DNA from: Endothia cerciana
Lineage: Eukaryota; Ascomycota; Sordariomycetes; Diaporthales; Cryphonectriaceae
Length of the DNA stretch: 64,000 nucleotides
Direction of reading: 5' to 3'
Assembly (NCBI GenBank): GCA_026119935.1
Contig: JALRMH010000013.1
Coordinates: 124,001 to 188,000 of the forward strand
The first letter of the stretch is position 1. The number at the start of each line of letters is the position of its first letter. A program made the position numbers and the translations under genes. Shown piece after piece: positions 53,053-62,527 of this stretch. Under the pieces are notes generated by a model. The model ran no database searches. It had not been told where the DNA came from and saw only the letters and a program-made list of their open reading frames with translations.

Positions 53053-54211
53053 GGCAGCTGTTCATCGGGAGCCAGCTGGCCAGTATTCCCTTCGGTAGCC
53101 ACAACATCAATCAACCGCTTTCACTTGACAAAGCCACCAACGTCTCCTGGAAACCTGTACTCGTGCAAGGGTACCCTCAACTGCGTCAGACTTACCACGT
53201 TGTAGGTAACACTCCATCTGCTGCTGTATAATGTATGTATGGTTATCCGGGGGCAGACCAGCACCGATCGGGCCCGTAGTAGTTGCAGTGGCTACAGGCC
53301 GTATGCTGCCCATGGCTTGTGACCAGATAGCAACTGCCGCACATGATGTCGTGCATGGTCAGCATGCCGCTGAGGAGAGCCTTGTCGCAGCCAAGGGCGG
53401 GCTTACCGCAGCCCTGGACCAGCAGTCTGCGCAGATAACCGGGTCTGGAGGGGTCCAGGATCTTAGCAACAAAGGGCCTTGATGGCCCCTCTTAATCCGA
53501 CATCGCTCTCTTCATTAGAACCATCTGCATTCTCCATTTGCTTCTTTTTGATTGCCCCTCTGTATAGCCGTGCGAGGCTTTCTCGCTGACCGCGTGAGGC
53601 TTTCTCGCTGACCGTGTGTTGCCTGGCAGCTTCCTCCTGGGGTGGCTACGACATGAGCTTTGGATCGGTCTCGGTACATCCGTGGAACGAGAACACGGAA
53701 GACGATGTGGAACCTCCTATGGGTCACAGGGCCAATGATCACTTGGCAGCTGAGCGGCTTGTAGATTGAGGTTGTCTAGGAAACCTGGCTAGGTATAACC
53801 TACCTAGACGTGCGACATGTGGAAATCACGACTGGACAGTCATGACAGAAATCAGACTTGGGAGATCTACGCGTGATCATCCCCCCAGCATCAGAAGTGA
53901 GAAAGGAGGGAGGGCATCACGGCCACATACCTTTCGAGGAGAGGGCGAAGGCTAAGTGTATATGTAGGAGACTCGGGGTGAACGGCAGGATATGTGCCCA
54001 TCAAGGCTTCAGAAGGTTGGACTTACTGTAGAGATAGGGAGGGGATTTAACTTGGATACCTCTGCATTTATATGAAGTCACGTCGTACTGTATGCAATCT
54101 AATGCATCACGTCAGAAGGACTAGATAGGTATCCAACCCCCTCACCTTTCCAAGAAGCACTTTAGGTAGTTGCATATGGTGTAGCGGCCACGGCAACTGA
54201 ACAGTAAAGAT
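53053..54211. other. no supported gene
   Basis: Short ORFs only. GC content falls from left to right. A near-duplicate (TGAGGCTTTCTCGCTGACCG twice) lies at about 53569-53607. Confidence 0.4.
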
Positions 54212-54297
54212 GCCCCTGTAGATCAATAGTAGATCGTCAGCCTCCTAGTGCTAACTGGTTAAGCTGAAGGTTCCGAGTGCAAATCTCGGCAGGGGTT
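54212..54297 (+). tRNA. tRNA-Arg (anticodon CCT) with 14-nt intron, possibly a pseudogene
   Basis: The cloverleaf folds fully. Acceptor stem GCCCCTG/CAGGGGT; D arm GATC-AATAGTA-GATC; anticodon stem TCAGC/GCTGA with CCT at 54244-54246; a canonical-position intron 54248-54261 after base 37; T stem CCGAG/CTCGG. The T loop reads TGCAAAT, where TTCAAAT is expected, so base 55 (normally pseudouridine) is G and the B box is weakened. Discriminator T. A six-T run 31 bp downstream could serve as Pol III terminator. The unusual T loop makes a decayed copy plausible. Confidence 0.7.
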
Positions 54298-54328
54298 TAA
54301 GGGTTCAAGTCGTGCTGGTGCAAGGTAA

Positions 54329-54334
54329 TTTTTT
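54329..54334 (+). terminator. possible Pol III terminator (T6)
   Basis: First run of at least four T residues downstream of the tRNA-like gene, at a spacing compatible with Pol III termination. Confidence 0.4.
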
Positions 54335-54708
54335 CCCCCCTCCCTTTTTTCCCCAGCCCTCACGATCTTGAGAAAACTCGCGGGGTATATATATAGCTCT
54401 TGCCTAATCTCACTAAGGACTCTCTATCAAGATCCTATTAATATTAAATTTATGTAGGTAGAGGCATTTTATAAGGTTCTTCATAGTTATACAGGATCAA
54501 AAAGGGATAAAACAGTGCGTAGAAGCAACGGGGTTGACTTATAACCTATTCTGCTACCTATATAACCCTGTCACCACTATGAACCTACAATATATACGTA
54601 TATATATATAGGTAATAATATGCCCAGCGAAGTACACAGACTACTCCTTCTTGGCAGCCTTGATCTTCTCGGAACCAGGTGGCGACCTCAGCCCGCCAGA
54701 TACGAGAG

Positions 54709-55113
54709 CTACAACGGTGGCAATGCCAGCCGCTCAATATTAGCAAACTTAGAGTTCGGACTCAACTCGACCTTCTTTCTTTTTTTAGGCTTACGTTGTT
54801 GAACATTCTCAAGAAGAAGAGGACTTAGAAGTGGCTTAGCTAGAGAGACCGGCCACAGACCTGGAGCTTTCCACCCAGGTCGAATATTCTGGCGAGAAAG
54901 TCCGTCGAGACGAGCTAGACGATAGTTTTCAAGGGATATTCGTTTGCCAGAAATTGTCGAGTCACCATACTGGCTCAGAAGAGCATACTCTTTTCCGATG
55001 AGCTGCTTTCAACAACGAAAAGACTCCTAAGCTAAGGAGGCCTCTCTGGTTGACTGGCCATTTCTGACAGCCTCGACGGCTTGTCTAACAGCTGTCTCGC
55101 CGTAGGCTTTCAT
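54709..55113 (-). pseudogene. pogo/Fot1-type transposase with the DDE core deleted
   Basis: The N-terminal helix-turn-helix piece (MKAYGETAVRQAVEAVRNGQ, STREASLA) is followed within about 35 codons by the C-terminal end of the same family: LARLDGLSRQNIRPGWKAPG, LWPVSLAKPLLSPLLLENV, KKRKKVELSPNSKFANIE. In full-length elements about 300-400 residues containing the catalytic Asp residues lie between. Here they are missing and two stops occur at the junction. This is a non-autonomous deletion derivative or its relic. Terminal inverted repeats were not identified. Confidence 0.85.
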
Positions 55114-55269
55114 TTAGTCGATGATGAAGATTCTGTGAAAAAATAAAGCTATCCGGATAAAAAGTGAAGGAGAAAAAAATAGAATAGAGAGGTGTGGTGA
55201 AAAAAGCGATGTGGCCGGCCAGGGTGGCCCACATTAGGGGGGTGGACCAGGTTTGGGTCTTTTGACCTG

Positions 55270-56060
55270 ATGAGCTACTTGCCATCAAGATCATTCCGCT
55301 CCGCCCAAAAGTACAGAGATGCGTCGAGGACCGAGCTTCGAGTCTTGGCGACCCTTGAGGCTAACGACCCAGATAATCGCAACCGGTGCATTCAGCTGCG
55401 CGATTGTTCTCGCTACCGAGGCCACATCTTGCATCGTGATGGGACCTGCTGGGGCAGAGTATCTTTGATTTCCTAAAGGGCAGCTCCTTCGTCCCGTTTC
55501 CCACCGGCCAGATACAGAGTTTTGCTCGTCAACCCCTTACGAGCATGACCTGTAAGTCGCACCTGTCGCTCGCCATCCTCCTCGGGATGTATTCCTGATC
55601 ATCTCTAGTCCTCCATGACCCGAACCTTGTACATACGGACCTGAAACCGGAGAACATTCTATTATGCGACAGTGCGTATCAGACGTTCACGTACAACCGC
55701 AGGACCCCCCCCCCCGTCCTCGACCTTAAGTCAACAAGAACGCCACACAACGGCGTGTCCTCTTCGACCCGGAGATACGGCTCACCGACTTTGGATCCGC
55801 AACCTTTCAGGATGAAAACCATTCGTCTGTGGTCGTTCCCTTGTGATATTTGGAGTGTTGGATGTATCCCTCGTCGAACTATTCACAGGTGATCCACTGT
55901 TCGAGACTCATGGAAATCTAGAACACTTACCTATGATGGAGAACGTTGTTGGTACTCGGATCGATAGCTATCTCGTTCCCCGGATCAACAAGATGACAAG
56001 GAACGGTAACAACCCGGCCGCAAAGTACGTCATTCCCTTGCTGTGCATGTTATTTCAGGG
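55270..56060 (+). pseudogene. LAMMER (CLK/Kns1-like) kinase pseudogene
   Basis: The plus strand reads LAIKII (the VAIK lysine) with a frame change to SAQKYRDASRTELRVLATLE; GHI; FDFLKGSSFVPFPTGQIQSF; an intron (GTAAGT...CTCTAG); LVHTDLKPENILLCDSAYQT with the catalytic HTDLKPEN; LTDFGSATFQDENHSSVV with DFG; then FPCDIWSVGCI and LVELFTGDPLFETHGNLEHL. This is the order of dual-specificity LAMMER kinases. An 11-base C run near 55706 sits at a frame break. About 17 codons of the activation segment (STRHYRAPE...) are missing between SSVV and FPCDIW, and more frameshifts follow. Not functional. Confidence 0.85.
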
Positions 56061-58005
56061 GGTGGTCTGCGCGAAGGTCTCAGCTGACTAGCTGGATGCC
56101 CTCGTCTATCCCGGTGAGGTTGGCGTGACCCCTGAGGCAGGTCACCCCGTGTGCTGGTTGCCTGCGTCCCACCCCCCATGCCAGGCCACGAGGCATGAGG
56201 TTGAACCAGGAGGGGGATACTTCTGCATGTTCTCGAGACCAGAGCCCTGGGGGGTTACCAGCAGCTGGACGGGCAGCGTGCAGCTGGCCTCCCAGCCCGG
56301 GGTTTCTGCCTGCGGATGTTTCTTTGCATCTCGGCCAGCAGGACGAGGAAGTCATCTGTGCCATCCGGAGGTCCACCTCCTGTCGGTGGCGGTTGGGTAC
56401 TCCCAACCTGGCCCCATGCCGCGGTCCGCACACCGCCGAGAGAAGATATTCCGGCCCGCCTGGGTGTGGCCCCAGATGTCTAAGGCAGCACGGGGTCGGG
56501 GTTACTCTACTGGATCTCCTCACCATCGTCCTCCTCGCCGCCCCATGCCGTCGAACCAGGCTTGCCAACACTCCCGCCTGCCTCGGGGTCCTGGTTGCGC
56601 TATGGAGCGCCTCCTCACCGGCGACCAGGATCGTGGCGCCCACCTTGGCCTGGTTCTTCCGCTGTCCGTAACCCTCTAGCAGATATGTTTGGGGGGGGGG
56701 TGGGGGGTCCAACACCTGTGGCGCGAGCGGCATGAGGGTGCATGTCCAGGCCGGGGCCGTAATCGCGGCGGGGCCTGCGTCCTGGAAGATGGGGCATTTC
56801 CGCCTCGATAGGCACGGCGCGTATGAGCGCGGCGAGGGAGGGCGGCGTCAACTCTCTGCGCCGCCGTAGTGGGTGCGCAGCCAGATCATATCCACGGGGC
56901 TGGCCGTCCTTGACTGAGGCGTACGGGAGGCGGCCGGGCAGGTTTTGGTCTGGTCGGGACAGGTCTCCGGCGTGGTTGATACCCCCCTGTCCTGTGCATC
57001 TTGTCGGCAGGCCTGGAGCAGGTTATATGCCTCGACTGGTCAGCAGATGGGTGGTTTTTTTCCCCCGGGTCCAGGCACGACGGATAGGGCTCACCTACAT
57101 GGCGCTCGGCAAAGGGGCTTTTGGATGAATGAGGCGAGGATCTGGCCGGACTGATCCCCATCCGGTAGGGGGGGAGGATGGGTGGTTCCGTTTCTCCTGA
57201 GGATGGTTGTCAGCTGAGACATGAGACCAATCTCGGGGTTCACGAAAGAAGAAGAGGGAGGGTGGGTGAGGGATCCCACCAGCAGGGAGAGGTCAGCTCC
57301 CCAGAGCCCCGCACTGGTGCTCATCTTGTTGTCCCGATGGTATGGCTGAAGAGGTAAGTAAAGTGTCAGGCCTAAGACCTGCACCCTGGGTTGACGAAAC
57401 CCCAGGGCGGAGGATCGGCGGCGTAACGCTGCGAGGCCGCGCTGGCCTGCGCAGTAGGGCTTGCGCCGACTCCCCCCGACAGGCAGACCCTATATCAACG
57501 GACCGGGCGGGCGAGGAGGCAAGGAAGGGAGGGAGGGAGGGAGGCAGGTTCAGTGGTCCTTAGGATCAGCTGGCTGGCTGCGGACACACTGCCTGGGAGC
57601 ACCCCCACACCCTCCCTCACTTTCACTTGTGATTCCTACACCCTGACAGGCGGTGCTGAGATTCGGCCCTGATCAGGAAGACATAAGTCCCAGGTCTGAA
57701 CCCGGCAGTGCTCATCCCGCCGAGTGCCTGATATCTATTTGCAGGAAACGGCGGTGAGTATTACCGGCTGCGGCGGGTGCTCGGGTTTTATCCAGGTGTC
57801 GCATCTGGATTTCGGAAAGCGATAGGTGGTTAGAAATTGCTATAAGCAACTCGGTATTTCTTTTTTTCTTTCTTGTCATGAGGGTCCTGCATGTGCGGCA
57901 AATGCAACTCACCATGAATTCCACGAGCAATACCTGTTCCTTCTTCTTGTCTTGATATCTATGATCCTTTTCCTTCAACACCCCTTCTACCTCAACCAAG
58001 CCACA
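56061..58005. other. GC-rich repeat-derived region without recognisable gene
   Basis: High GC leaves long overlapping ORFs in every frame (for example 56080-56733 on minus and 56125-56679 on plus), none with a known domain. There are homopolymer runs (10 G at 56691, plus 6 G), a 7-T/6-C junction near 57055 and GGGA repeats at 57522-57544. 57.6-58.0 kb is probably the 5' part of the transposon described next. Confidence 0.45.
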
Positions 58006-59208
58006 ATGCCTTCCTACGCCTGGGAGGAGGAGGATACAGCTGATGCTCCCTTTGACATCATAGACAACTATTCTTCTCTACGAAAAGCAGCCAGACGCTC
58101 TCAGACCGCCTGCACGGAGGGTCCTTGGTCCAGGAGGCAGAGCAACCCCAACAACGCCTTTCTGCTGCCAAGGGAGAGAAGATATCGCGATGGATCGCCA
58201 AGCAGGAAAGCCTTGGATACACCCCGTCAGCTTCTGCTGTGCGTAGCGTTGTGGCTGCCCTCCTCAGGCAGAAGAGAGACTCGAATACCCCCGGCCGCAG
58301 GTGGACAGAGGGCTTTAAGAAGAGAAGTCCTGATATTCGCTATAAAATAGGCCACTCGCCAGGAAGCCACCAGATACGATGCCTTCGCCCTGGAAGCTGT
58401 CAACTAGTATCTTGACATTCGCGGGAAGGAATATAGGTGAATCGGGCCACAGCTTATAGTAAATATGGATGAGGGTAGCATTATGACTAGGTGTGGTAAA
58501 TTTCTGTAGGATTCTTATCTCAGAGCTCTTGAACTGATATTTCTATTATGCCTGGACTCTCTGGTCCTCGGCTCTTCTAAAAAGAGGAAGGCATTCCTGG
58601 AAGGCAACCAGGACAGAAGCTGGGTTACCCTTATCAGAAGCTGTATAGCTACAGGCCATCTCCCCAACCCAGGCATCATCTCCAAAGGCAAAGATCTTCA
58701 GAGATAGTGGTTTTCTAAAGATATAAAGAAGTCTATGCCAGATCAGTATGTAATTATCAGTCCGAATAGCTAGACAGGCAACGAGATCGCCTGTTTCCCA
58801 CAGCTTTATCACTGCTATAGGCCGATACCGAAGCTACAGCGGGCGCAGCAGGTTGAGGGGGACCGCAAGTCACCCTGAAGACCTCCATGCTGAGGTTATC
58901 TTGCTCCGGCGGCAAGATGCCTCCCTTAAGGCTCAGAACGGGGCCCATCTCGAAGACCCGAAGGCGCAAGAAGATCCCTAATCCTAACAAACGCTTTATG
59001 ACCATCTCAGAGGCCCCTGCGGCTGGGGAAGAGGCTAATTCAGCCCGGGAAGAGGAGGGTCTGCCTGCTGAGGACGTTGTAGAGGTCCAAGACGAGGTTG
59101 ACGAGGAGGACTCCGAGGGCGAGAACGCAGACATCCTAAGTGGGGATTCAGCACCAGTTCGTACATCTTCTGGCCGGGCTACGCGTATGCCAGCTGAATA
59201 TCTAGAAT
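58006..59208 (+). pseudogene. pogo-superfamily (Tan1-like) transposase relic
   Basis: Starts MPSYAWEEEDTADAPFDIID with the psq-type helix-turn-helix (NYSSLRKAARRS). A frame change leads to the CENP-B-type domain (KISRWIAKQESLGYTPSASA, VRSVVAALLRQK). DDE-domain pieces follow: LIVNMDEGSIM with the first catalytic Asp, LDSLVLGSSKKRKAFLEGNQ, PGIISKGKDLQ. The second half of the catalytic domain is gone. The basic, acidic-tailed C-terminus remains as an open frame (KKIPNPNKRFMTISEAPA...RMPAEYLE). Stops replace expected Trp or Gln (N*YLDI, LQR*WF, SPNS*T), matching RIP. Confidence 0.85.
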
Positions 59209-59387
59209 GAGGAGATTCAGGGCATTTCGACGATATGTTATCTATTATCTTATGATTCAGATTGAATCATTTCTAGGTGTTTGAATATATAGTATTTATG
59301 TGGGGCATTTCGCATTTGGGTGTCCGGCAGGGGGGGGGGGTCAGACGGTAAGTTGTTTTCTCGTAACTTCACGTTATCTTCGTTCAC

Positions 59388-61076
59388 CTACCCGCCCGCC
59401 TCGGGAACCTCTGTCCTGCCCTCCAGCCCTGTCTCCGCGCCGTCTCCGGTGACAACCATGCCGAAATCTGTATCTAGCTCCCTGCGGAGTTCTAGGGACC
59501 TCTCTCCTGCGACGGCGAGGAAACTAGCAATGCTGATGCCCACACCAACCCACCAGACATTTCTGAGGCCTCGTACATAGACTCCGGTGACCTGGCCCCA
59601 CACATTCATACCGTAGGTTCCCCGCACAGCATGCGCCCGGCCTGCGAAGCTATAGGCAGCGCCCCCGCGCAGCTCATCCTGAAGCCCCGGGTCGGGGATA
59701 CGCCACAGGTTCCGGTCGACAGTGGCGTTGAATATCAGCCCCGGCAGCGTAACGCCCCAGATATAACCAAACGTCCGGATAAAGCTGTAGGCCGCCGAGG
59801 CGCCCGCGACGTCGGCCTCAGGCAGGCCGGCCATGATAGCGGGGAGCAGGACGGGCATGATCATGCCCGAGCCGGCGCTCGCGATAAGCTCAGGGCACGC
59901 CCAGGCAGCCTTGGGACTATGGCCGTCGAGCAGCGTAAGGAGCCCGAGGCCGACGGCCGAGAGGGCAAAGGCCGTGCTGTGCAGTGGGCGGTATGCGCCG
60001 AACTTCGCAAGAAGGATGCCGGACGCGACGGCGCTGACCAGCGATCCGATCGCGAAGGGGAGAAAGAAAGTGCCGGACTGTAGGGTAGTAGCAGCGAGGA
60101 CGCCCTGAAAGTATACCGGGACGAAGTACGATATCATCTGGACGATTATGGAGGATGTGAAAGTTAATATAAAGCCGGTGGCGGAGGTGCGGTTGCGGAA
60201 TAAACGCGAGGGCACGCTCGGATGTTTAGCGGAGAAGTGCTGGTGTGCGTGGAAGGCTGTCCAGCCGGTGATACCCAGGACCAGAGGTAGGATGGTACGC
60301 CATGAGGACCAGGGGTGCTGGACGCCGCCCGTAATAAGGCCAAAGAGCAGTGCGATCATACTGGGGATGAAGATGACAGCCCCGACCACGTCAGCCTGTC
60401 GGAGCCTTGAGGAGAGGCCTCGGCCGTGGCCAGCCTGGCCGCCGGTCTGGACCCTCATGAAGAGCAGGAGGGCTATAAGGGCCGCCGCGCAGATTGGGAT
60501 ATTGATATAGAAGATCCAGCGCCAACTTATCTGGGCAAGGGCACCACCGAGGGGGGGCCCAAGGGCAGCTGCTACCCCCGACCAAGCAAACACAAGGCCG
60601 ATAAACTTCCCTCGTTCCCGGAGGGGTGCCAAATCGCAGCATACGATATCGATCAGCACGTAGATACCGCCGGCGCCCGCCCCCTGGATCGTACGGCCGG
60701 CGGTCAGCATGGCCATATTATAGGCACCGCCGGCGATGCCGCTGCCCAGAGTAAAGAGCACTGTCGAGAATATGATCGGAACTCGGCGGCCGAGGGCGTT
60801 GGCCAGCTGGCCAAAAAGCGGTTGGAGGACGCACGAGGCCACGAGGAACGAGTTTGCTATCCAGACGTACTGCGAGGCGCTACCAATATCGGCGGTGATT
60901 GTCGGCAGCGCTGTTGTGATGACTGCGACATCCAGGGCTGAGACGAATGCTAGGAGGCAGAGGGCGACAAGGGTGCCCCAGAAGCGGACACCGCGCGGAT
61001 TAGGCTTCGTCTTGCTCTTGCTCTTGCCTTCCTCCAGCTGCTGCGGAGTGTCACTTGTCTTGGACCCAGGCGACAT
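59388..61076 (-). CDS. MFS drug:H+ antiporter, 14-TM (DHA2) type, 562 aa
   Basis: An uninterrupted ORF of normal family length with a real ATG. The hydrophilic N-tail (to about residue 30) is followed by about 14 hydrophobic segments, beginning FWGTLVALCLLAFVSALDVA. Motif-A-like GQLANALGRRVP lies between TM2 and TM3. The antiporter motif-C region LGPPLGGALAQISWRWIFYI is present. The terminal part carries AAYSFIRTFGYIWGVTLPGL and GVYVRGLRNVWWVGVGI. This is the fungal toxin/multidrug efflux group in the plasma membrane. It lies about 1.45 kb from a P450 transcribed in the same direction, a pairing common in secondary-metabolite clusters. No damage visible. Confidence 0.96.
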   Translation of the reverse strand: MSPGSKTSDTPQQLEEGKSKSKTKPNPRGVRFWGTLVALCLLAFVSALDVAVITTALPTITADIGSASQYVWIANSFLVASCVLQPLFGQLANALGRRVPIIFSTVLFTLGSGIAGGAYNMAMLTAGRTIQGAGAGGIYVLIDIVCCDLAPLRERGKFIGLVFAWSGVAAALGPPLGGALAQISWRWIFYINIPICAAALIALLLFMRVQTGGQAGHGRGLSSRLRQADVVGAVIFIPSMIALLFGLITGGVQHPWSSWRTILPLVLGITGWTAFHAHQHFSAKHPSVPSRLFRNRTSATGFILTFTSSIIVQMISYFVPVYFQGVLAATTLQSGTFFLPFAIGSLVSAVASGILLAKFGAYRPLHSTAFALSAVGLGLLTLLDGHSPKAAWACPELIASAGSGMIMPVLLPAIMAGLPEADVAGASAAYSFIRTFGYIWGVTLPGLIFNATVDRNLWRIPDPGLQDELRGGAAYSFAGRAHAVRGTYGMNVWGQVTGVYVRGLRNVWWVGVGISIASFLAVAGERSLELRRELDTDFGMVVTGDGAETGLEGRTEVPEAGG

Positions 61077-61227
61077 GTCGGGAAAGATGTGACTTTGGAC
61101 GGTGATAATGATGACAGCGACAAGTTTGAATATTGTGTTGTGACCAGATCACTGATGTGTGGAAAGGAAGGCCAATGTTATAAAGTGCGTCTCTTGGATT
61201 TAGGTTATGCTACCAGCAACTCTGGCG

Positions 61228-61228
<1 letters not shown>

Positions 61229-61258
<30 letters not shown>

Positions 61259-61312
61259 CCTCTCTCTCTCTCTCTCTCTCTCCACCCCCCCCCCCCTCTC
61301 TCTCGTTATCTA
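61229..61312 (+). repeat. (CT)n microsatellite with internal C run
   Basis: Long TC/CT dinucleotide tract interrupted by CCCTCCC and by a C run of about 13. The homopurine-homopyrimidine character could form triplex DNA. It lies in the MFS gene's upstream region. Confidence 0.95.
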
Positions 61313-61319
61313 TAAGTAA

Positions 61320-62527
61320 GATCTCAAACCAGACCCTTCTGACTTGACATGCACAGCAAAGGAATTTACGAATGTGTCCAGTTTCAGCCTCCGAAGCTGT
61401 GGGGCCAAAAGGGTAAATTGACGAACCGCGCAGACTATTCTTGCCGGGGCTTGTCCGTCAAGTGTCGTACTGTGTAATTACGACACCAACAGCCTCCTGC
61501 GGCTACTGTAGGTTCTTTATCTTGGGAACGACCAACACACGGCTCAGCGGAACATTAGACAGGATGCGGCACAGGATCCTACCGGGCCTGATATTATAGG
61601 CGCAGAGGTCTTGCCAGGGAGGGTCGCGTGGTGGGAGCAGATCCCCAACACTTGTGCATATCTCTGATTGCGAGGTCGTGTCTTTGTGTACTAATACTGT
61701 ATTTGCGGAAATCCATGTGTGCGCGCCCGTGTTTCAGTAAACTGGTCGGTCGTTCACTGGATGTAACATCACGACCAGCCAGTTGGTTGCAACCAACAAG
61801 AATGTTGCCAAAAGCAAGGCCACTATTGAGAAACTCACAGCTACTATTGATATCAGGCCTCTTTCAACCCTATCAGGTAGAGCTGGCCGAGACTATAGCC
61901 TTGGGGGATTACCTCGGCCCTAGTACCTACTGGCCCCTGAGTAGTATCGCAGGATCGTAGGCTGCCGCGTGGTGTCGCAGGCTGTCAGCAATGTCCTCAG
62001 CGTGTAGTGTGGGAGTGGGCCCAAGGGGACAAAAGCCTCCGCTGTGAGAACGCCCACGGGCTTTTCACTGGAGAGGTTAGCCCGGGCTAGAAAGCCGTAT
62101 GCGTGCATATTTACATGTCACGAACTAGCGGATATAAGAATGCGGTCTGTTCTAGAAATGAACGGGATAAAAAAAATAAAAAGAAAATAAACGGAAACGC
62201 TCTTGGTTTCTGTAGAAGATGAATTATTGGACCGGTCCGTACGCTGGACAAGTGAGATACGCTGGGGACACGGATATTCGCTTGTTTTGTGTTGGATTTA
62301 AACGGGTGGGATGAACGAGCGGACAAGGCCTGGTTTCTCTTCAGCTACAGAGCTCCCTGGGGGGAGCCCTGGAGGCTATCTATGTGTGACTATCCCCAGG
62401 TTCTCTAGATCAGGCCATGCCCGTCTGATTCCTGGGCAGAGGGGCCTCACAAACAACATTTTGCAGCCCAAGAAACGGACCAAAACGAGCTGGAGCAATA
62501 GAGGAAGGCTGGTTTCCGTGAACTATG
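61320..62527. other. intergenic region between P450 and MFS genes
   Basis: Only short unmatched ORFs (61628-61960 + is the longest). It presumably holds the MFS promoter and the P450 3' UTR. No further feature seen. Confidence 0.5.

Noticed and set aside
56080..57400. Long overlapping ORFs on both strands in GC-rich DNA
   Set aside because: Open frames occur in nearly all six frames because of high GC; no domain, codon pattern or splice structure favours any of them.
61229..61312. Telomere-like or regulatory repeat
   Set aside because: It is a CT dinucleotide microsatellite; no TTAGGG-type array is present in the window.
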